A stretch of DNA of 64,000 nt from Enterococcus faecalis (GCF_029024925.1 NZ_CP118962.1:2078001-2142000); one strand, 5' to 3'; shown: positions 55,201-63,828, numbered from the stretch's first letter. Numbers and translations are program-made. Notes: generated by a model not told the origin, from the letters alone.

Positions 55201-56356
55201 TACTTTTCAAAGAAATTGACCCAATTTTTGTTGTTGGATACTGCTGCGAATATAAGTAGTTATAGTCCGAAGCACTCTCTAAATAAATTGTCCGATTAAT
55301 CGATAAGGAATAGGCTTTTTGTTGATTCATGTTTGGAACAGTTACAGCAATCCGCCCTAGTGAATTATCGCTTAATGTATAATCTTTGCCAGGTGTTAAC
55401 AGGGTTTGCGTTTCTGGTAAAATTTGACCATTAATGTCGACATCGTAACTGAAAACTTGAGGTTCCAAGTTATCTTGTTTTCCAAAGACAGCGCCTGGCG
55501 TCTCTGTTGTTAATAATTCTAATGTTTGATTGCCAGTTAACGTCCGGTCTAAATTATAAAAAATTTCGCCATCTAACCCTGTCGTTCTGGTTCGTTCGTT
55601 ATATTGAATTGGTTCTACTTGTTCATATAAATCAAACGAGTAGGTTTTTTTATTTTTTCCTGGAGTTTCAATTTTGATTAATGGTTCCGCCTCTGTTGTT
55701 AGATAACTTTTTAGTTCTACTTTAAAGGAGGTATCCGAAACTCGCTGATTAAACGTAATACTTAATGTTTTGGTTGCCGCATCGACTGCCCAAGTTGCGC
55801 CAATGCCTGTCACTTCTCCGCTGACAGTTGAATAACCTAAATGTTCTGGTAATTGAACTGTATAAACTGATCCAGGTGCATAACCCGTGTTTCCAACAGC
55901 AAATTGGAACGTAGCGGTTACCGGTGTTGTATTTAATTCGCGGTGAACCTCTGTTTGGCTGTATTCTGTTCCACCAATCGGCGCAAGACTCATACTGTCA
56001 AGTAGTTCATCTGTAATTGGCGCTTGAACATCTGGTAGGGCTTTTTCATTAAGTGAGGTGTCCTTGCCCTCCGTTGTTTGTTGTTCAGATGGTGTAGCAG
56101 CATCACTGGAAGCTGTTGTGCTCGCCTCTGTGGTTTGCGATTCAGTTGTTGCAGTTGGTTGATTCATTTCTGAAGTAGTCGTTGTTGCTAAAGGTAAAGA
56201 TGGTGTTGAGTTCGATAACTCTGCCTCTTTTTTTGCTGTATCAGTGGTCTCTGTTTGTGCTTCTGTCGTTGTTACAGCATAGGCATTTACGGCAAACCCG
56301 AAATTTTGTGCGAGAAGTATACTCAACATCACAAAAGAAAAAGTTTTTTTCTTCAT
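52268..56356 (-). CDS. fss2: Large YPKTG-anchored surface adhesin (Fss2-like)
   Basis: 1362 residues. Signal peptide (1-27), a Thr/Ser-rich region, then an A region with adhesin-type immunoglobulin folds (about 120-950). Next come a CnaB-type domain (about 985-1050, KVSFELIDNVTHTATEF), three Ig-like stalk repeats of 73 residues, a linker, and a sortase signal YPKTGE with membrane helix and KKKRK tail. From gene order and motif it corresponds to E. faecalis Fss2, a fibrinogen-binding MSCRAMM, as I recall. DNA of the first two stalk repeats is almost identical (52775-53212). Ribosome site AAAGGGG. Confidence 0.75.
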   Translation of the reverse strand: MKKKTFSFVMLSILLAQNFGFAVNAYAVTTTEAQTETTDTAKKEAELSNSTPSLPLATTTTSEMNQPTATTESQTTEASTTASSDAATPSEQQTTEGKDTSLNEKALPDVQAPITDELLDSMSLAPIGGTEYSQTEVHRELNTTPVTATFQFAVGNTGYAPGSVYTVQLPEHLGYSTVSGEVTGIGATWAVDAATKTLSITFNQRVSDTSFKVELKSYLTTEAEPLIKIETPGKNKKTYSFDLYEQVEPIQYNERTRTTGLDGEIFYNLDRTLTGNQTLELLTTETPGAVFGKQDNLEPQVFSYDVDINGQILPETQTLLTPGKDYTLSDNSLGRIAVTVPNMNQQKAYSLSINRTIYLESASDYNYLYSQQYPTTKIGSISLKSTTGTKQTTDFTAKTSQTSKVIADREMRSMSYISFQSKGKYYVTIYGTLTETKVGQQIVLESTNGQEIKNPKFTAYGPLYENVKLEDYFDIKTEGGRLILTATKDSYLRINISDLTMDFDKKDINLSLSTPVIGPNKAIQLVSDQYIEPISVVNPLNAETAWGNYDQNGAYSSRTTVSVMGSKETPIQNLEIKVKHPNYLSLRATKEIYFYYKLGTDYTVTPTSDGSVIKFTTPITNEIQIPIGFNYVPDSLPKDKSIPVDTIPITMSAEGLTPVDTTVTTNSKRGSERTLQSSKNQFLVNARNDSFDSLSVRTKIPAGADVLFDIYDVSNDQVDSIYPQYWDRGYYFDKPMSPDSPGYPTITFDENTNSYTFDFGKTNKRYIIEYKNANGWIDVPTLYITGTAKEPQSNNNEGSASVSVQNEALDILSATQAANPTLKNVTKTTVTTKNIDNKTHRVKNPTIELTPKGTTNAQIDLNSITVKGVPEDAYSLEKTTNGAKIIFKDYTLTENITIEYNTVSANAGQIYTETTIDSEILDQMSASKKKVTTAPITLKFSEGDAEGIVYLATATFYTHNIEDENQAIAKVSFELIDNVTHTATEFTTDEKGQYSFDAIMTGDYTLRVTNVPQEYSVDEEYLTGKAIKLVKGDNQLKIPLTKTIDHSRLQVKDTTIYVGDSWKPEENFVSATDKTGQDVPFEKITVSGQVDTSKAGVYPIVYSYEGKEETANVTVKADQSKLEVKDSTIYVGDSWEAEENFVSATDKTGQDVPFEKITVSGQVDTSKAGVYPIVYSYEGKEETAHVTVKPDQSKLEVKDTTIYVGDSWKPEDNFVSATDRDGHAISFDKVQVKGEVDTKKTGEYQISYTTEPVNETKPAVQSRLFAMFSNETPRQLTTVATVHVIDRNPTPLPDKNENNQTSSSTNQTTIKRSQYVTHIVKPDKQGRYPKTGEQTNGLYRVLGLVVLLIVIISGIVIKKKRK
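52556..53212 (-). repeat. Three tandem 219-base adhesin stalk repeats
   Basis: Repeat units start at 53212, 52993 and 52774 (73 codons each). The first two are almost identical in DNA, the third diverges in its second half. Recombination between units would change adhesin length. Confidence 0.85.
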
Positions 56357-56463
56357 ACTAATCCCCTTTCAATAAAATTCATATAACCTAATAATAGCTT
56401 GTTAAAAATGAAACAATTGATTAATTTTTTTTGAATCTTCAAAAAAAAAAAACATCTTTTCAT

Positions 56464-56516
56464 AAAAAAATACTTGGAAAATCAGCCACAATCACTGTTT
56501 TTCCAAGTATTTTTTT
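56464..56516. terminator. Bidirectional terminator between adhesin and membrane protein
   Basis: An 18-base perfect inverted repeat (56464-56481 with 56499-56516) with A-run and T-run ends. Confidence 0.85.
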
Positions 56517-56531
56517 ATTAATATTTGTAAA

Positions 56532-57863
56532 TTATCGTTTCTTTTGACGAAAAACGACCACGAAATAAACTGCAATAAACAATAACACTAAGAGCGAGTT
56601 ACTATTTTTAATAAAAGTTAAAAATTGACTTGTTTGCATTGAAATGCCTTTGCCGCCAGTCAATTCTAATAAAAATTGTGTCGTACCACCTTTGCCTACT
56701 ACAGTGACTAACATAAGCGCCATCAAAATAAATTGATGGAATAAACTCCCTTTTGTTTGTGTTGTATATTTGATAAGGATGCGGCTATCTTTAGGTAAAT
56801 CTGTCTCTTGATAATATCGCCTAGCTAAAAAGCTGTTCAATGTGCTTTTGAAAAAACTCAAGAGAAACAGGCCTAAAATAGTCCACGAGGTAAGAAGTAA
56901 TATTCCCAAACTTCCTGCCAGACCAACCATTGGTATGTTGTTTGACCATTGTTTCGTTTTACTAGCTACAATCATTGCAAAAATCATCCCTAAAACATAA
57001 GGTAAATAGAGATAGATGCCCATATGAGCTCTGCCATAAACCCCTGCAACATAAATGGAGCCAAATAAAAATAAATAGTTCCCGACAATCCCGTTAATCA
57101 AGGTCGCAAGATTCATTTCTAATGATACTTTATACGCACCGCGTTTGCCATAATGACTAACGAAAAGGACAGCCACCACAAAGAAACAGCAGGCGCCAAC
57201 AATCGCATAATCAAATTCCACCGCATTCGTTAATAAGCGACCACTTCTTAATAAAAGTAATAACACAAAAAAGATAACAAACAGAATTAATTCTTTTCGT
57301 GAAACTTCTGCTGATTCTTCTTCTAGCTCGTTTAATGAAACAGGATAGCTCTTGATTGCTACTAAAGCAACCAGAAAATAGAGCGCGTACACCAATAACG
57401 CCAGTCCAATCTCAGTCGCTTTAAAAAATAAAGCGCCAAATAAAACAGCGGTCAATAAGACTGTCGTTAAAAGATTGCTATGACTTATTTTTTGACCTTC
57501 TTCTTTTAAGAAAAAGCGAATTGATTGATTACTTGGTGGCAACAATGCCCCACTAAGTCCTAACAACATTCCTGAAATACTATAAAGCGGGAAAGAATAA
57601 GCGCCGGCGATCCCAATTAAGGAGCCTGCCAAGCCTAACAATAGAGAAATCTTTAGTAGACCTAGACTAGTTAAAGACAAATTAATTCCTCGAACCAGAA
57701 AAATGCCTGTCATACGCAATGTATAAAATAAGACAAATGGTAAAATTGTTAGAAGGTTGTGTCCATCACTCAATTGAATGTAAAGTAAATAAGGCACAAC
57801 AATAATCGTATTACTTAGTAAACTTAATGCTGTATTACCAAGACTTTCAATTTTTTTATTCAT
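56532..57863 (-). CDS. Polytopic membrane protein, MFS-like, unknown substrate
   Basis: 443 residues with 11-12 hydrophobic segments and short charged loops (KKEEGQ-like cytoplasmic loops at about 123). It has a KKIES start and KKR end. The length and topology resemble major-facilitator transporters, but I see no diagnostic motif, so the substrate is unknown. The ribosome site GAGGTC is before the ATG. It lies between the adhesin and the XRE-cupin regulator without an obvious partner. Confidence 0.6.
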   Translation of the reverse strand: MNKKIESLGNTALSLLSNTIIVVPYLLYIQLSDGHNLLTILPFVLFYTLRMTGIFLVRGINLSLTSLGLLKISLLLGLAGSLIGIAGAYSFPLYSISGMLLGLSGALLPPSNQSIRFFLKEEGQKISHSNLLTTVLLTAVLFGALFFKATEIGLALLVYALYFLVALVAIKSYPVSLNELEEESAEVSRKELILFVIFFVLLLLLRSGRLLTNAVEFDYAIVGACCFFVVAVLFVSHYGKRGAYKVSLEMNLATLINGIVGNYLFLFGSIYVAGVYGRAHMGIYLYLPYVLGMIFAMIVASKTKQWSNNIPMVGLAGSLGILLLTSWTILGLFLLSFFKSTLNSFLARRYYQETDLPKDSRILIKYTTQTKGSLFHQFILMALMLVTVVGKGGTTQFLLELTGGKGISMQTSQFLTFIKNSNSLLVLLFIAVYFVVVFRQKKR

Positions 57864-57975
57864 TTTGACCTCTTCTTTTATCTTTCATTTTCTATTATTT
57901 TTAGGGTAGCATTGTTTACTTTTTTTGTCCATAAAATAACAGATGTAGTAATTTCCTAATGTTTATTTTCCACTG

Positions 57976-58527
57976 TTACGTATAATAGTTAATGACAACA
58001 GCTTGGACTTTCTCTGTTCCATCATTTATATACGTGTGTACTTGATTAGCATCAAAATACATAGCGGCGTCTTTTGGAAGAAGGTATCTCTGACCGCCCA
58101 CTTCAATAGCTAATGCTCCTTGAATAACCATGACATATTCTGTCGAACGTTTTGAATCCCCAACAGCTTGATACTTTTTCCCTGGATCTAATTCAAACTG
58201 AAAGAGTTCAAAGTTTCTTTCCTGGTTGTCTGAGTAGTAATTAAAGACTCGATAGGAGTGATCTTCAGAATGTTGTGTTACCGTCTCAGTTTTTTTAACC
58301 ACGGGATTTTCTTTAACATAGTCATCTTCTAATAAATACGTATATGGAACATTGAGTCCATTACTTATTTTCCAAATTGTATTTATGGTAGGATTGGTGG
58401 TTCCTTTTTCAATCTGCGAAAGCATCCCTTTACTCACTCCGGTTACCCCAGCTAGTTCATCTAACGTAAGTTTTTTTTCTTGTCTAATTTTTTTTAAATT
58501 ATTGCCAATAATTGTATTAATCTCCAA
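57976..58527 (-). CDS. XRE-family regulator with C-terminal cupin domain
   Basis: 183 residues. HTH (LTLDELAGVTGVSKGMLSQIEKG, about 19-41) and a cupin sensor (about 100-180) with metal-ligand-like residues near MYFDANQVHTYIND. This HTH-cupin class senses small molecules and often controls a divergent transporter gene. The start is a TTG at 58527 with AAGGAG upstream. It is divergent from azlCD, and the -35 elements of the two promoters overlap. Confidence 0.85.
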   Translation of the reverse strand: MEINTIIGNNLKKIRQEKKLTLDELAGVTGVSKGMLSQIEKGTTNPTINTIWKISNGLNVPYTYLLEDDYVKENPVVKKTETVTQHSEDHSYRVFNYYSDNQERNFELFQFELDPGKKYQAVGDSKRSTEYVMVIQGALAIEVGGQRYLLPKDAAMYFDANQVHTYINDGTEKVQAVVINYYT

Positions 58528-58574
58528 AATAGTTGCTCCTTCTGTTTCTTTTTATTATCTAAAAGTTTAATATA

Positions 58575-58627
58575 TTGAACAAAAGTATTCTTTATTGTAT
58601 TATACAATATATATCTTAGTTGTTCAA
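58575..58627 (+). promoter_or_regulatory. azlC promoter with flanking inverted repeat
   Basis: TTGAAC (58575-58580), 17 bases, TATTAT (58598-58603). TTGAACAA at the -35 and TTGTTCAA (58620-58627) downstream form an 8-base inverted repeat around the start site. The minus-strand promoter for the XRE-cupin gene (TTGTTC, 17 bases, GATAAT) has its -35 on the same TTGAACAA. Confidence 0.7.
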
Positions 58628-58642
58628 AAGGAGTGGTTAATA

Positions 58643-58744
58643 ATGAAAACGCTCATTCGCTCGTTGTGTCTCATTATCGAAGGTCTAGATTTTCAGACAC
58701 ACGTGTTTAAATTTTATACAGAAAGAAGGAAAAAAAGAGAATGA
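58643..58744 (+). CDS. 33-residue leader ORF upstream of azlC
   Basis: MKTLIRSLCLIIEGL ... KKRE, 33 codons, preceded by AAAGGAG at 9 bases. Its TGA stop overlaps the azlC ATG (ATGA), so ribosomes reading it should restart at azlC. It contains four Leu, three Ile and one Val. That is suggestive of a branched-chain-amino-acid leader, but no attenuator stem is seen. It is probably a regulatory or coupling ORF, with no recognised domain. Confidence 0.55.
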   Translation: MKTLIRSLCLIIEGLDFQTHVFKFYTERRKKRE

Positions 58745-59448
58745 ACCACCAATTAGATGCACCCACTGGCATTCGTGAAGCCTTGCCAACGGTTTTTGGC
58801 TATATTGGTATTGGCATTGCTTTTGGTATCGTAGGACAAGCAGCAGGTTTTTCCCCTCTTATTGTTAGTGCGATGTCGTTTTTTATTTTTGCAGGATCTG
58901 CTCAGTTTGTAACAGTTAGTATGTTGACTGGTGGCAGCCCTATTTTATCTATTGTGTTAGCGACTTTCTTAGTAAATGCGCGTATGATTCTTATGGGAAT
59001 GACCATTGCGCCTTACTTTAAAGCCGAATCTCTCGGTAAAAATCTCTGGTTGGGAACCTTACTGACGGATGAAAGTTTTGCACTAGGAATGAATAAATTA
59101 AACCACACCAAAGGACGTTTAAGTTTTGAGTGGTTTAATGCTGCCAATTTGATTTCCTATGCGACTTGGGTTTTTTCGACGATCATCGGTGCCTATCTAG
59201 GGCGCTTTATTGCAAACCCTCAAGCATTAGGTCTTGAGTTTGCGGTCGTGGCTATGTTCATTGGTTTACTCTATCTGCAGATAATTAGTGATCGTTCCAT
59301 GAAAATCGCTTTACAACTCATCATGGTCCTGATTACTTTTGGTTTGATGTCTATTGGTCTAATTTTTATTCCCAGTAATTTAATTGTCTTAGTTGTCACG
59401 TTAATCGGTTGTGGAATAGGAGTGATGATAAAACATGCCTTCTTCTGA
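58741..59448 (+). CDS. azlC: AzlC-type branched-chain amino acid exporter subunit
   Basis: 235-residue membrane protein with about seven helices. The AzlC family hallmark is AGSAQFVTVSMLTGGSP (about 53-69), followed by NARMILMGMTIAPYF. With AzlD it exports branched-chain amino acids or analogues. It is translationally coupled to the 33-residue ORF before it and overlaps azlD by 14 bases. Confidence 0.9.
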   Translation: MNHQLDAPTGIREALPTVFGYIGIGIAFGIVGQAAGFSPLIVSAMSFFIFAGSAQFVTVSMLTGGSPILSIVLATFLVNARMILMGMTIAPYFKAESLGKNLWLGTLLTDESFALGMNKLNHTKGRLSFEWFNAANLISYATWVFSTIIGAYLGRFIANPQALGLEFAVVAMFIGLLYLQIISDRSMKIALQLIMVLITFGLMSIGLIFIPSNLIVLVVTLIGCGIGVMIKHAFF

Positions 59449-59761
59449 GTATCTCTTTTTAACAATTTTAGGCTGTACCGTTGCAACCTGGCTTTCAAGA
59501 ATACTGCCATTTTTACTTTTAAAAAAAATCAGTCTGCCACAGAAATTATTAGAATATCTAAGTTTTGTTCCCATTGTGATTATGTCCGCCTTATGGTTTA
59601 GTAGCTTATTTGAACAAAGAATTGGGCATTTACCAAGCCTCAATCTTCCTTATTTATTCGCTTCATTCCCTACCATTTTAGCCGCAATACTTACTAAAAA
59701 CTTATTGCTTATTGTACTGGTAGGCATTGCTTCATTTGCACTAATCCAAAATTTTATCTAA
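59435..59761 (+). CDS. azlD: AzlD-type exporter subunit
   Basis: 108-residue membrane protein with three or four helices (WLSRILPFLLLKKISLP, FVPIVIMSALWFSSL), the small partner of AzlC. It overlaps the azlC end, and its ribosome site (GGAG) is inside azlC. It ends exactly at a strong terminator. Confidence 0.88.
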   Translation: MPSSEYLFLTILGCTVATWLSRILPFLLLKKISLPQKLLEYLSFVPIVIMSALWFSSLFEQRIGHLPSLNLPYLFASFPTILAAILTKNLLLIVLVGIASFALIQNFI

Positions 59762-59809
59762 AAAAAAACAGACAGGCACTACCATCTGGTAGTGCCTGTC
59801 TGTTTTTTT
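59761..59809. terminator. Bidirectional terminator after azlD
   Basis: A perfect stem of about 23 bases (59762-59784 with 59787-59809) with an A-run and a T-run. It also lies 3 bases after the 3' end of the tRNA gene on the other strand. Confidence 0.88.
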
Positions 59810-59812
59810 AGA

Positions 59813-59885
59813 TGCCAGCTGCAGGGATCGAACCTGTGACCTACGCGTTACGAGTGCGTTGCTCTACCAACTGAGCTAAGCTGGC
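59813..59885 (-). tRNA. tRNA-Thr (CGU anticodon)
   Basis: 73-nucleotide cloverleaf. The acceptor stem GCCAGCT pairs with AGCTGGC, followed by discriminator A; the D arm is GCTC...GAGC, the anticodon loop is CTCGTAA (anticodon CGT, reading ACG), and the T loop is TTCGATC. CCA is not encoded. The anticodon stem ends in an A-C mismatch, as does the outer pair of the T stem; these are visible oddities. The gene is a single tRNA, not in an array. Confidence 0.93.
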
Positions 59886-60005
59886 CTGAAACAAATCTAT
59901 TATAGGACTTTCTACTTTATTTGTAAAGTCTGTTTGTTATTTATTTATGCAAAATCTCTTTAAAATAAGCCAAATAGCGACTTTACAAACTTTTTTCTGA
60001 AAATG

Positions 60006-60014
60006 TGGTATAAT
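60006..60014 (+). promoter_or_regulatory. Extended -10 promoter of the DUF2187 gene
   Basis: TGG-TATAAT (60006-60014), 29 bases before the start codon; a TTTACA element lies 21 bases upstream, which is too far for a good -35. Confidence 0.6.
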
Positions 60015-60043
60015 AGAGATATCAAGAAAGGATGGTTTTTTGT

Positions 60044-60280
60044 ATGTCAAATTTTAATGGTATGGTTACTCCTGTTGTTCCATCGGATGCTGGTAAGGAT
60101 TTCGCCGTTGACACCCATGTTACTTTTCTTGTTCACGGACAGCCACAAACAGGCGTTGTTACGAAACAATTAAAAAATGCCGCTGTCGTCGAAATTGACG
60201 AAACGCAAAAAAACAATCACTTAATGGTGCATAGCAATGGTGTAATTGTTATTAATTACAAACAATTGAAAAAGATTTAA
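60044..60280 (+). CDS. DUF2187 small protein
   Basis: 78-residue protein beginning MSNFNGMVTPVV. It contains a small beta-barrel KOW-like segment (VTFLVHGQPQTGVVTKQLKNAAVVEID) found in DUF2187 proteins. It is likely nucleic-acid or ribosome associated by fold, but the function is unknown. The ATG at 60044 is 11 bases after AAGGA; the ATG at 60032 is a weaker alternative. It is monocistronic. Confidence 0.72.
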   Translation: MSNFNGMVTPVVPSDAGKDFAVDTHVTFLVHGQPQTGVVTKQLKNAAVVEIDETQKNNHLMVHSNGVIVINYKQLKKI

Positions 60281-60353
60281 TTCTTCAAGCGTGGGAAATT
60301 TCCCCCGCTCTTTTTTATGTACAGAATTGGAATACTTTCCAATTCGTCGGAAA

Positions 60354-60626
60354 CTATAATGCTGTAATAAACGCAAAAAACCCAAAAATAATTCCGGGCA
60401 CATTAGCAAAAATAATGGACTTATCTCGTGTTTCTCCATCGTCTCCATATAACCCATGAATCGTCCAAAAAATACAATTAATCATTGCCACTAATGGTTG
60501 CGTCGGATTGCCTTTTTCCCCATGTAAATTTCCATAAATTTGTGGAATATATGAAACATACATCAAAACTGACATCATACTAGCAATCACAGCGATAGCG
60601 TGTAAGACTTTTTTATTCTTTTTCAT
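60354..60626 (-). CDS. SemiSWEET-family (PQ-loop) sugar transporter
   Basis: 90-residue membrane protein with three helices. It has YVSYIPQIYGN (PQ motif, about 24-34) and INCIFWTIHGLYGD, matching the bacterial SemiSWEET half-transporters, which dimerise to move small sugars. The ribosome site GGAGGAG precedes the ATG. It is independent of neighbours, and the substrate is unknown. Confidence 0.82.
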   Translation of the reverse strand: MKKNKKVLHAIAVIASMMSVLMYVSYIPQIYGNLHGEKGNPTQPLVAMINCIFWTIHGLYGDDGETRDKSIIFANVPGIIFGFFAFITAL

Positions 60627-60685
60627 AGCTCCTCCTTTGTTTTTTTATTTTTATTATACACCTAGAAAAGTTCTTCAAGCAAAAG

Positions 60686-60726
60686 AAAACCGTTAGTAAC
60701 CATAATCGGTTATCTAACGGTTTTTT
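60686..60726 (-). terminator. upp terminator
   Basis: An imperfect stem (60686-60701 with about 60708-60726) containing AACCGTTAG and CTAACGGTT, with A-rich and T-rich ends, directly after the upp stop. Confidence 0.8.
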
Positions 60727-60730
60727 GTTA

Positions 60731-61360
60731 TTATTTTGTTCCAAATAAACGGTCACCAGCATCCCCTAAACCAGGAACGATATAGCCGTCTTCGTTTAAG
60801 CGCTCATCTAAAGCTGCTGTATAAATATCTACATCTGGGTGCGCTTCTTGTAAAGCTTTCACACCTTCTGGAACGGCCACTAGACATACAAATTTAATGT
60901 TGCTAGCACCACGTTCTTTTAATGAATCGATGGCCATAATTGCGGAACCACCTGTTGCTAGCATTGGGTCAACAACAAATAATTGACGACTTGCAATGTC
61001 TTCAGGTAATTTCACGAAGTATTCATGTGGTTGCAATGTTTCTTCATCACGGTAAAGTCCAACGTGTCCAACTTTCGCTGCTGGAATTAATTCTAAAATC
61101 CCATCAACCATGCCAATGCCGGCACGTAAAATAGGAATGATTGCTACTTTTTTCCCTGAAAGTGTTTTTTGTGTTGATTTACCCATCGGTGTTTCGATAA
61201 CAACATCCTCTAAAGGCATATCCCGTGATACTTCATAAGCCATTAACATAGCAATTTCGTTGACAACTTCGCGGAAAACCTTTGTCCCACAGTTCTTTTC
61301 GCGAATCATTGTTAGTTTGTGTTGAATTAGCGGATGATCAATTACTTGAAATTTTCCCAT
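60731..61360 (-). CDS. upp: Uracil phosphoribosyltransferase
   Basis: 209-residue type I PRTase that makes UMP from uracil and PRPP (pyrimidine salvage). The PRPP-binding motif is visible as [20 protein letters not shown] (about 126-145), and the C-terminal loop is [17 protein letters not shown]. The ribosome site GGAGAAT precedes the ATG. It follows glyA, as in many Firmicutes, but a terminator separates them. Confidence 0.97.
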   Translation of the reverse strand: MGKFQVIDHPLIQHKLTMIREKNCGTKVFREVVNEIAMLMAYEVSRDMPLEDVVIETPMGKSTQKTLSGKKVAIIPILRAGIGMVDGILELIPAAKVGHVGLYRDEETLQPHEYFVKLPEDIASRQLFVVDPMLATGGSAIMAIDSLKERGASNIKFVCLVAVPEGVKALQEAHPDVDIYTAALDERLNEDGYIVPGLGDAGDRLFGTK

Positions 61361-61406
61361 ATCTATTCTCCTTCATTATTTTATTCTTTCTTATTGTAAA
61401 ACAAAA

Positions 61407-61446
61407 GAGCCTAGGACACAAGTTGAATTCCTTAAATCCTAAGCTC
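61407..61446 (-). terminator. glyA terminator
   Basis: A 10-base stem with one mismatch (61407-61416 with 61437-61446) followed on the minus strand by TTTTG and further T residues. Confidence 0.7.
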
Positions 61447-61491
61447 CGACTCTTATTTGTACAGAGAATCGCGCTTCAGCTATCCCTGATG

Positions 61492-62730
61492 TTAGTTATA
61501 TAATGGATATTTTTTAGTTAGCGCTGCTACAGCTGCTTTGACTTCATCATGAACTGCTGTATTTTCTGGATCTTTTAAAACTTGAACGATTAATTTAGCA
61601 ACTTCTACCGCATCTTCTTCTTTAAAACCACGTGAAGTAATCGCAGGCGTTCCAATACGAATACCACTTGTTTTAAATGGACTTAATTGTTCAAACGGAA
61701 TTGAATTTTTATTGACAGTAATATTTACACTATCTAAAATAGCTTCTGCTTCTTTTCCATTTAAACCAAAACCTGTCACTTCAATCAGTAATAAGTGGTT
61801 GTCTGTTGCCCCACTAATTAAACGAGCTTCTGGCGCTTGATTGAAAACTTTCGTCATCGCTTGTGCATTTGCAATCACTTGCTGACTATATTCAGCAAAA
61901 CTTGGATCCAATGCTTCTTTAAAAGCTGCGGCTTTTCCGGCAATCACATGTTCCAATGGGCCACCTTGAATGCCTGGGAAAATACTACTATTTACTTTTT
62001 TCGCCAATTCTTCGCTATTTGTCAAAATTAAACCGCCACGAGGACCACGCAATGTTTTATGGGTCGTACTTGTTACGATATCAGCATACGGAACTGGATT
62101 TGGGTGCAACCCTGAAGCTACCAAGCCTGCAATATGTGCCATATCAACCATTAACTTGGCATCTACTTCATCAGCGATTTCACGGAAACGTTTGAAGTCA
62201 ATCGTTCGTGAATACGCACTTGCGCCTGCAACGATTAGTTTTGGACGATGTTCTCTTGCTAAAATTCGCACGACATCGTAATCGATTACTTCTGTTGAAG
62301 GATCCACTCCATAACTGACAAAATTATAGGTTTTTCCACTAAAGTTAACGGGCGAACCATGTGTTAAGTGACCACCAGCTGATAAATCCATCCCCAAAAT
62401 GGTATCACCTGGTTCAACCAATGAAAGGTATGCCGCTGTATTGGCTTGAGAACCTGAATGGGCTTGTACATTCGCGAATTTTGCACCAAATAATTCTTTG
62501 GCACGATCGATAGCTAAATTTTCTACGATATCGATAAATTCACAACCACCATAGTACCGTTTGCCAGGGTAACCTTCTGCGTATTTATTCGTTAAAATAC
62601 TTCCTTGGGCAGCCATCACCGCTTTTGACACGACATTCTCAGATGCGATTAGTTCCAAGTTATTTTCTTGGCGCTCTTCTTCTCTTGCAATTGCATTCCA
62701 TAAATCTGGGTCATACGTTTTGTAATCCAT
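61492..62730 (-). CDS. glyA: Serine hydroxymethyltransferase
   Basis: 412-residue PLP enzyme converting serine and tetrahydrofolate to glycine and 5,10-methylene-THF. The PLP Lys is in [17 protein letters not shown] (about residue 226); [17 protein letters not shown] is the cofactor-binding loop. The ribosome site GGAGTG precedes the ATG. With prmC and the Sua5-type gene it follows the common order prmC-sua5-glyA-upp. Confidence 0.98.
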   Translation of the reverse strand: MDYKTYDPDLWNAIAREEERQENNLELIASENVVSKAVMAAQGSILTNKYAEGYPGKRYYGGCEFIDIVENLAIDRAKELFGAKFANVQAHSGSQANTAAYLSLVEPGDTILGMDLSAGGHLTHGSPVNFSGKTYNFVSYGVDPSTEVIDYDVVRILAREHRPKLIVAGASAYSRTIDFKRFREIADEVDAKLMVDMAHIAGLVASGLHPNPVPYADIVTSTTHKTLRGPRGGLILTNSEELAKKVNSSIFPGIQGGPLEHVIAGKAAAFKEALDPSFAEYSQQVIANAQAMTKVFNQAPEARLISGATDNHLLLIEVTGFGLNGKEAEAILDSVNITVNKNSIPFEQLSPFKTSGIRIGTPAITSRGFKEEDAVEVAKLIVQVLKDPENTAVHDEVKAAVAALTKKYPLYN

Positions 62731-62805
62731 TCAAACAACACTCCATTTTGTTTTCTTTTGTCTGATTGTATCATACTTCTGTGTCAGCTTCGTTACAAAT
62801 ACCTC

Positions 62806-63828
62806 TTATTTTTCAAAAAATTTTTGATTAGCTGATTTTTTCAAGCGATTCATGTAAGCAGTGCCTAAACCAGTTTCTGCAAATCCTTGTGCAAAAATCG
62901 TGGTAGCTCCTTGCTCATCTAACGCTCTTAACCCTGCAAATAGTTCTTTTGTGGCATTTTCAACCGTTTCTGCACCATAAGAATAAACAAACGTATTTTC
63001 TGTATCTAGTTGTGCTGCCTGTTCATCACTTAAAAATAAGCCGATTTTTTCCTGTTGTTCTTTTGCTTGCTGAATCGCCGCTTGCCATTCTGCTGTTTGA
63101 CCGCTTATAATCCAAACTTCCGCATCAGGAGAATAGTGTTTGTATTTCATCCCTGGCGCTTTGGGTGCTGCAGTTTCACTAATCAAATGTGTATCGATTT
63201 TCACTTGGGGAATAATGCTTTCCAACTGCTCTTTGGTAATTGCTCCTGGTCGTAAAATAACTGGCACACCATCTTCCGCCGTTAAATCTAAGACCGTTGA
63301 CTCCACCCCAATCTGCGTTGGGCCATCATCTAATATGGCAGCAATTTTCCCCTGCAAATCATGATAAACATGCTCTGCAGATGTTGGACTAGGCTTGCCA
63401 GAAGTGTTCGCACTTGGTCCGACCAATGGAACATTGGCTTGTTCAATCAAAGCTAAGGTCGCTTGGTTATCTGGCATACGAAAAGCGACTGTCTCTAAAC
63501 CACCTGTTACTGTTTTAGAAAATGTATCGCTAGGCACATTAAAAATTAAAGTTAATGGTCCCGGCCAAAAGGCAGACACCAATTTTGTAGCGACTTCTGG
63601 TAAGGTCGCTACGTATTTTTTGACCATTTCAACGTTGTTCACATGAACGATCAATGGATTATCACTGGGGCGGCCTTTTACTTGGTAAACTTTTTTTACT
63701 GCCGCTTCATTTAAGGCATCGGCACCTAAGCCATAAACAGTTTCTGTTGGAAAAGCCACTAGCTCGCCTGCTTGAATGGCTGCTGCTGCTTGGGCTATTT
63801 CTTGTTTGGTTAATTTTTTTGTTTCCAT
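62806..63828 (-). CDS. ywlC: L-threonylcarbamoyladenylate synthase (Sua5/YwlC type)
   Basis: 340-residue Sua5-type enzyme. The N-terminal YrdC domain is about 1-200 (PTETVYGLGADALNEAAVKK; KGRPSDNPLIVHV), with a C-terminal Sua5 domain (about 215-340, APGMKYKHYSPDAEVWI). It makes threonylcarbamoyl-AMP from threonine, bicarbonate and ATP, the precursor used by TsaB/TsaD for t6A37 of tRNA. The ribosome site AAGGAGCG precedes the ATG. It lies just after prmC in the same direction. Confidence 0.95.
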   Translation of the reverse strand: METKKLTKQEIAQAAAAIQAGELVAFPTETVYGLGADALNEAAVKKVYQVKGRPSDNPLIVHVNNVEMVKKYVATLPEVATKLVSAFWPGPLTLIFNVPSDTFSKTVTGGLETVAFRMPDNQATLALIEQANVPLVGPSANTSGKPSPTSAEHVYHDLQGKIAAILDDGPTQIGVESTVLDLTAEDGVPVILRPGAITKEQLESIIPQVKIDTHLISETAAPKAPGMKYKHYSPDAEVWIISGQTAEWQAAIQQAKEQQEKIGLFLSDEQAAQLDTENTFVYSYGAETVENATKELFAGLRALDEQGATTIFAQGFAETGLGTAYMNRLKKSANQKFFEK

